In this document: positions 4,896-6,239 of the stretch, piece after piece
Numbering within the stretch: the first letter of the stretch is position 1
Layout: every line of letters begins with the position of its first letter
From: an uncultured Pseudomonadota bacterium
GTDB taxonomy: Bacteria; Myxococcota_A; UBA796; UBA9615
DNA: 6,239 bases
Direction: 5' to 3'
Assembly: GCA_937907595.1 (NCBI GenBank)
Contig: CALCXL010000049.1
Span: 1 to 6,239, forward strand
The notes under the pieces: model-generated
What the model saw: the letters and a program-made list of their open reading frames with translations, nothing else
Told to the model about the DNA's origin: nothing
Database searches by the model: none
Made by a program: the position numbers and the translations under genes

Positions 4896-6191
4896 CTACC
4901 AGCCGAGGACGCGGTCCCGGCGGTGGCGCGGCTCCTCGGCCAGGTCCTGGCTCACGCCGACGTCGCCCACCAGGGACAGCAAGCGCCCCGCGGCGGTCGG
5001 GACCAGGAGCTGACGGCCCTCGACCGCGACCCCCGCCGCGATCCCGGCGATGTGGGTGCCGTCCTCGGGGTTGTACTTCCAGGCCAAGGTGCCCTCAAAG
5101 CGATCCAGCGCGTACAGCGTGCCGGCGACGTCCCCCACCAGGATCCAGCCTCCAGCGCGCACCGGCGGTCCGAACTGGCGGTCGTTCAGCTCCCAGGTCC
5201 ACTCGATGTTGCCGGTGTCCGCGTCCAGGGCCTGCACGCGCCCGCGTGAGTCCGAGGTGTAGAGCAAGCCTGAGACCAGCACCATGCTGGAGCTCGCGCC
5301 CGCGGTGTCAGCCTGCCAGCGGATCGCGCGGGTCCGCGCGTCCAGGGCCACCACCGGGCCACCGAAGCCGGCGGCGAGGATCGTGTCTCCGTGGACCAGG
5401 ACCTCCGCCTGCACGTCCGGGAACTTGCCGACGCCGACCTCCGCGTCCCAGCGCAGACCGCCCGTCGCCAGATCCAGGCCCACAATCGAGCCGTCGGCGA
5501 AGCCGGTCATCACGGTGTCCCCGGAGATCGTCGGTGTGGGCGCCCCCAGGATCGCCAGATCCGTGGACGTCCGGGGCACGTCGCGCTTGTAGCTCCAGCG
5601 CCACGCGCCGTCGTCGAGCCCCACCGCCACCACCGTGTCCGATGCGGTGCCCACGATGATCAGATCCCCGGCGAGGGCCGGCGCCCGGTACACGGTGGCG
5701 TTGAGCTGGTGAGGCTCCGGCCAGACCGCCTTGAAGTCGTGGTCCAGGCGCAGCAGCGTGCCGAAGGAGTCCACCACCAACCAGCCGTCGTCCAGGCGCA
5801 GCGGGGCCGCCTGCACGGGGCCGGGGGTGTCGATGCGCTGGCGGACCAGCCCCGAGCTCCGGTCCAGCACGAACAGGCCGGGGGTGCGGCTGTTGCCCAC
5901 CAGGACCCGGTCGCCGTCGATGAGGGGGGTGTTCAACTCCAGCCGGGACAGCTCCCAGCGGCCCTGATCCGGCATCTCCCAGGCCCAGTCGTCGCTGAGC
6001 GGGAGCCGGAAGGCGCCGTCGTACTGGCGCTCGACCGCCGTGGCGGTCCCCTGCCCCTCTTCCACCTCTCCCAGCCACGCCGCTGTGCGCGGCGGGTGGG
6101 TCAGCTGGGGCTCGCGGAGGGACGCGTCCCCGGCCGCGCAGCCGCCGACCAGCAGGCCGGTCAGCGCGACCGCGGCGGTGCGGGCTGTCAC
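4896..6191 (-). CDS. BamB-like PQQ beta-propeller outer-membrane lipoprotein
   Basis: This encodes 431 residues. The N-terminus is a lipoprotein signal (residues 1-18) with lipobox LVGGC, so Cys18 should be lipidated and the protein anchored, probably to the outer membrane facing the periplasm. About eight PQQ-type blades follow, marked by G-x3-ALD-x2-TG-x3-W repeats: GLFVLDRSSG (105-114), GTLLRLD (144-150), VVAVGLDDGAWRW (187-199), GSIVGLDLATGGLRW (234-248), GPVVALDARTRAIRW (278-292), GRVQALDADTGNIEW (317-331), GTLYALDRFEGTLAW (357-371) and GRLLSL (402-407). The stretch DLAILGAPTP (211-220) sits where E. coli BamB has LRGESAP, the BamA-contact region, but the Arg is absent. BamB is an accessory of the outer-membrane beta-barrel assembly machine; E. 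coli BamB is 392 residues. Other PQQ-propeller lipoproteins look similar, so the role is probable, not certain. The start is GTG 6191, overlapping the upstream stop as GTGA. The C-terminus is unusually Arg-rich. Confidence 0.8.
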   Translation of the reverse strand: MTARTAAVALTGLLVGGCAAGDASLREPQLTHPPRTAAWLGEVEEGQGTATAVERQYDGAFRLPLSDDWAWEMPDQGRWELSRLELNTPLIDGDRVLVGNSRTPGLFVLDRSSGLVRQRIDTPGPVQAAPLRLDDGWLVVDSFGTLLRLDHDFKAVWPEPHQLNATVYRAPALAGDLIIVGTASDTVVAVGLDDGAWRWSYKRDVPRTSTDLAILGAPTPTISGDTVMTGFADGSIVGLDLATGGLRWDAEVGVGKFPDVQAEVLVHGDTILAAGFGGPVVALDARTRAIRWQADTAGASSSMVLVSGLLYTSDSRGRVQALDADTGNIEWTWELNDRQFGPPVRAGGWILVGDVAGTLYALDRFEGTLAWKYNPEDGTHIAGIAAGVAVEGRQLLVPTAAGRLLSLVGDVGVSQDLAEEPRHRRDRVLGW

Positions 6192-6239
6192 TTGGTGGCG
6201 ATCGCCGCCGCCCGGGCCTGGGCGTCGGCCAGGAGCGCG
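6188..6239 (-). CDS. 3' end of a gene co-translated with the BamB-like gene
   Basis: Only the last 16 codons before TGA (6190-6188) are visible, encoding ALLADAQARAAAIATK, an Ala-rich helix. The stop overlaps the GTG start of the BamB-like gene by GTGA, so the two are in one operon and translationally coupled. In many proteobacteria the gene before bamB encodes a YfgM-type tetratricopeptide membrane protein, and a helical C-terminus would fit, but 16 residues cannot show this. Confidence 0.6.
   Translation of the reverse strand, partial: ALLADAQARAAAIATK

Noticed and set aside
2050..6056. GGGNAGGG (E. coli KOPS) at 2050-2057 on + and its complement at 6049-6056, both pointing to dif
   Set aside because: Orientation is right, but several chance matches are expected in 6 kb this rich in G and C, and the motif of this lineage is unknown.

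Overview
The window is GC-rich throughout (roughly 70 % by eye) and gene-dense. The LexA protein (STNGV recognition helix, C-terminal QPANDTMQPIYV block) and its operator, which fits the Myxococcus xanthus LexA motif at 16 of 17 positions, suggest a myxobacterium-like or other deltaproteobacterial chromosome. That placement is an inference from two features.

Layout, left to right. Positions 1-986 (+) hold the 3' part of an unrecognised protein built from four degenerate repeats of about 75 residues. Facing it is a leftward four-gene cluster (3574 to 993). Its genes, in transcription order, are a catalytically dead rhomboid-like protein, an apparently active rhomboid protease, a small double-anchored membrane protein of unknown function, and a YdjM/DUF457-type membrane protein. 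Gaps of 12 and 37 bp and an 8-bp overlap indicate one operon. The two rhomboid proteins end in the same C-terminal motif, DDGP(L/V)FH.

Divergent from that operon is lexA (3724-4407, +), with a readable promoter, a LexA operator lying on the -10 element and start point, and a strong ribosome binding site that fixes the start codon. After lexA come a separate promoter, tRNA-Ala(CGC) with encoded CCA, and a strong terminator hairpin.

Right of the terminator is the only AT-rich block in the window. It is a 28-bp XerC/XerD recombination site with all the hallmarks of a chromosomal dif site (4654-4681), so the window probably sits at the replication terminus. Next to it (4722-4809) is a decayed class II tRNA-like sequence. 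The right end (6191-4896, -) encodes a BamB-like PQQ-propeller lipoprotein, translationally coupled by a GTGA overlap to an upstream gene of which only 16 residues are visible.

The points most worth following are the dif site, the protease/pseudoprotease rhomboid pair with shared tails and two co-transcribed membrane proteins, and the LexA operator in the region shared by lexA and that operon.
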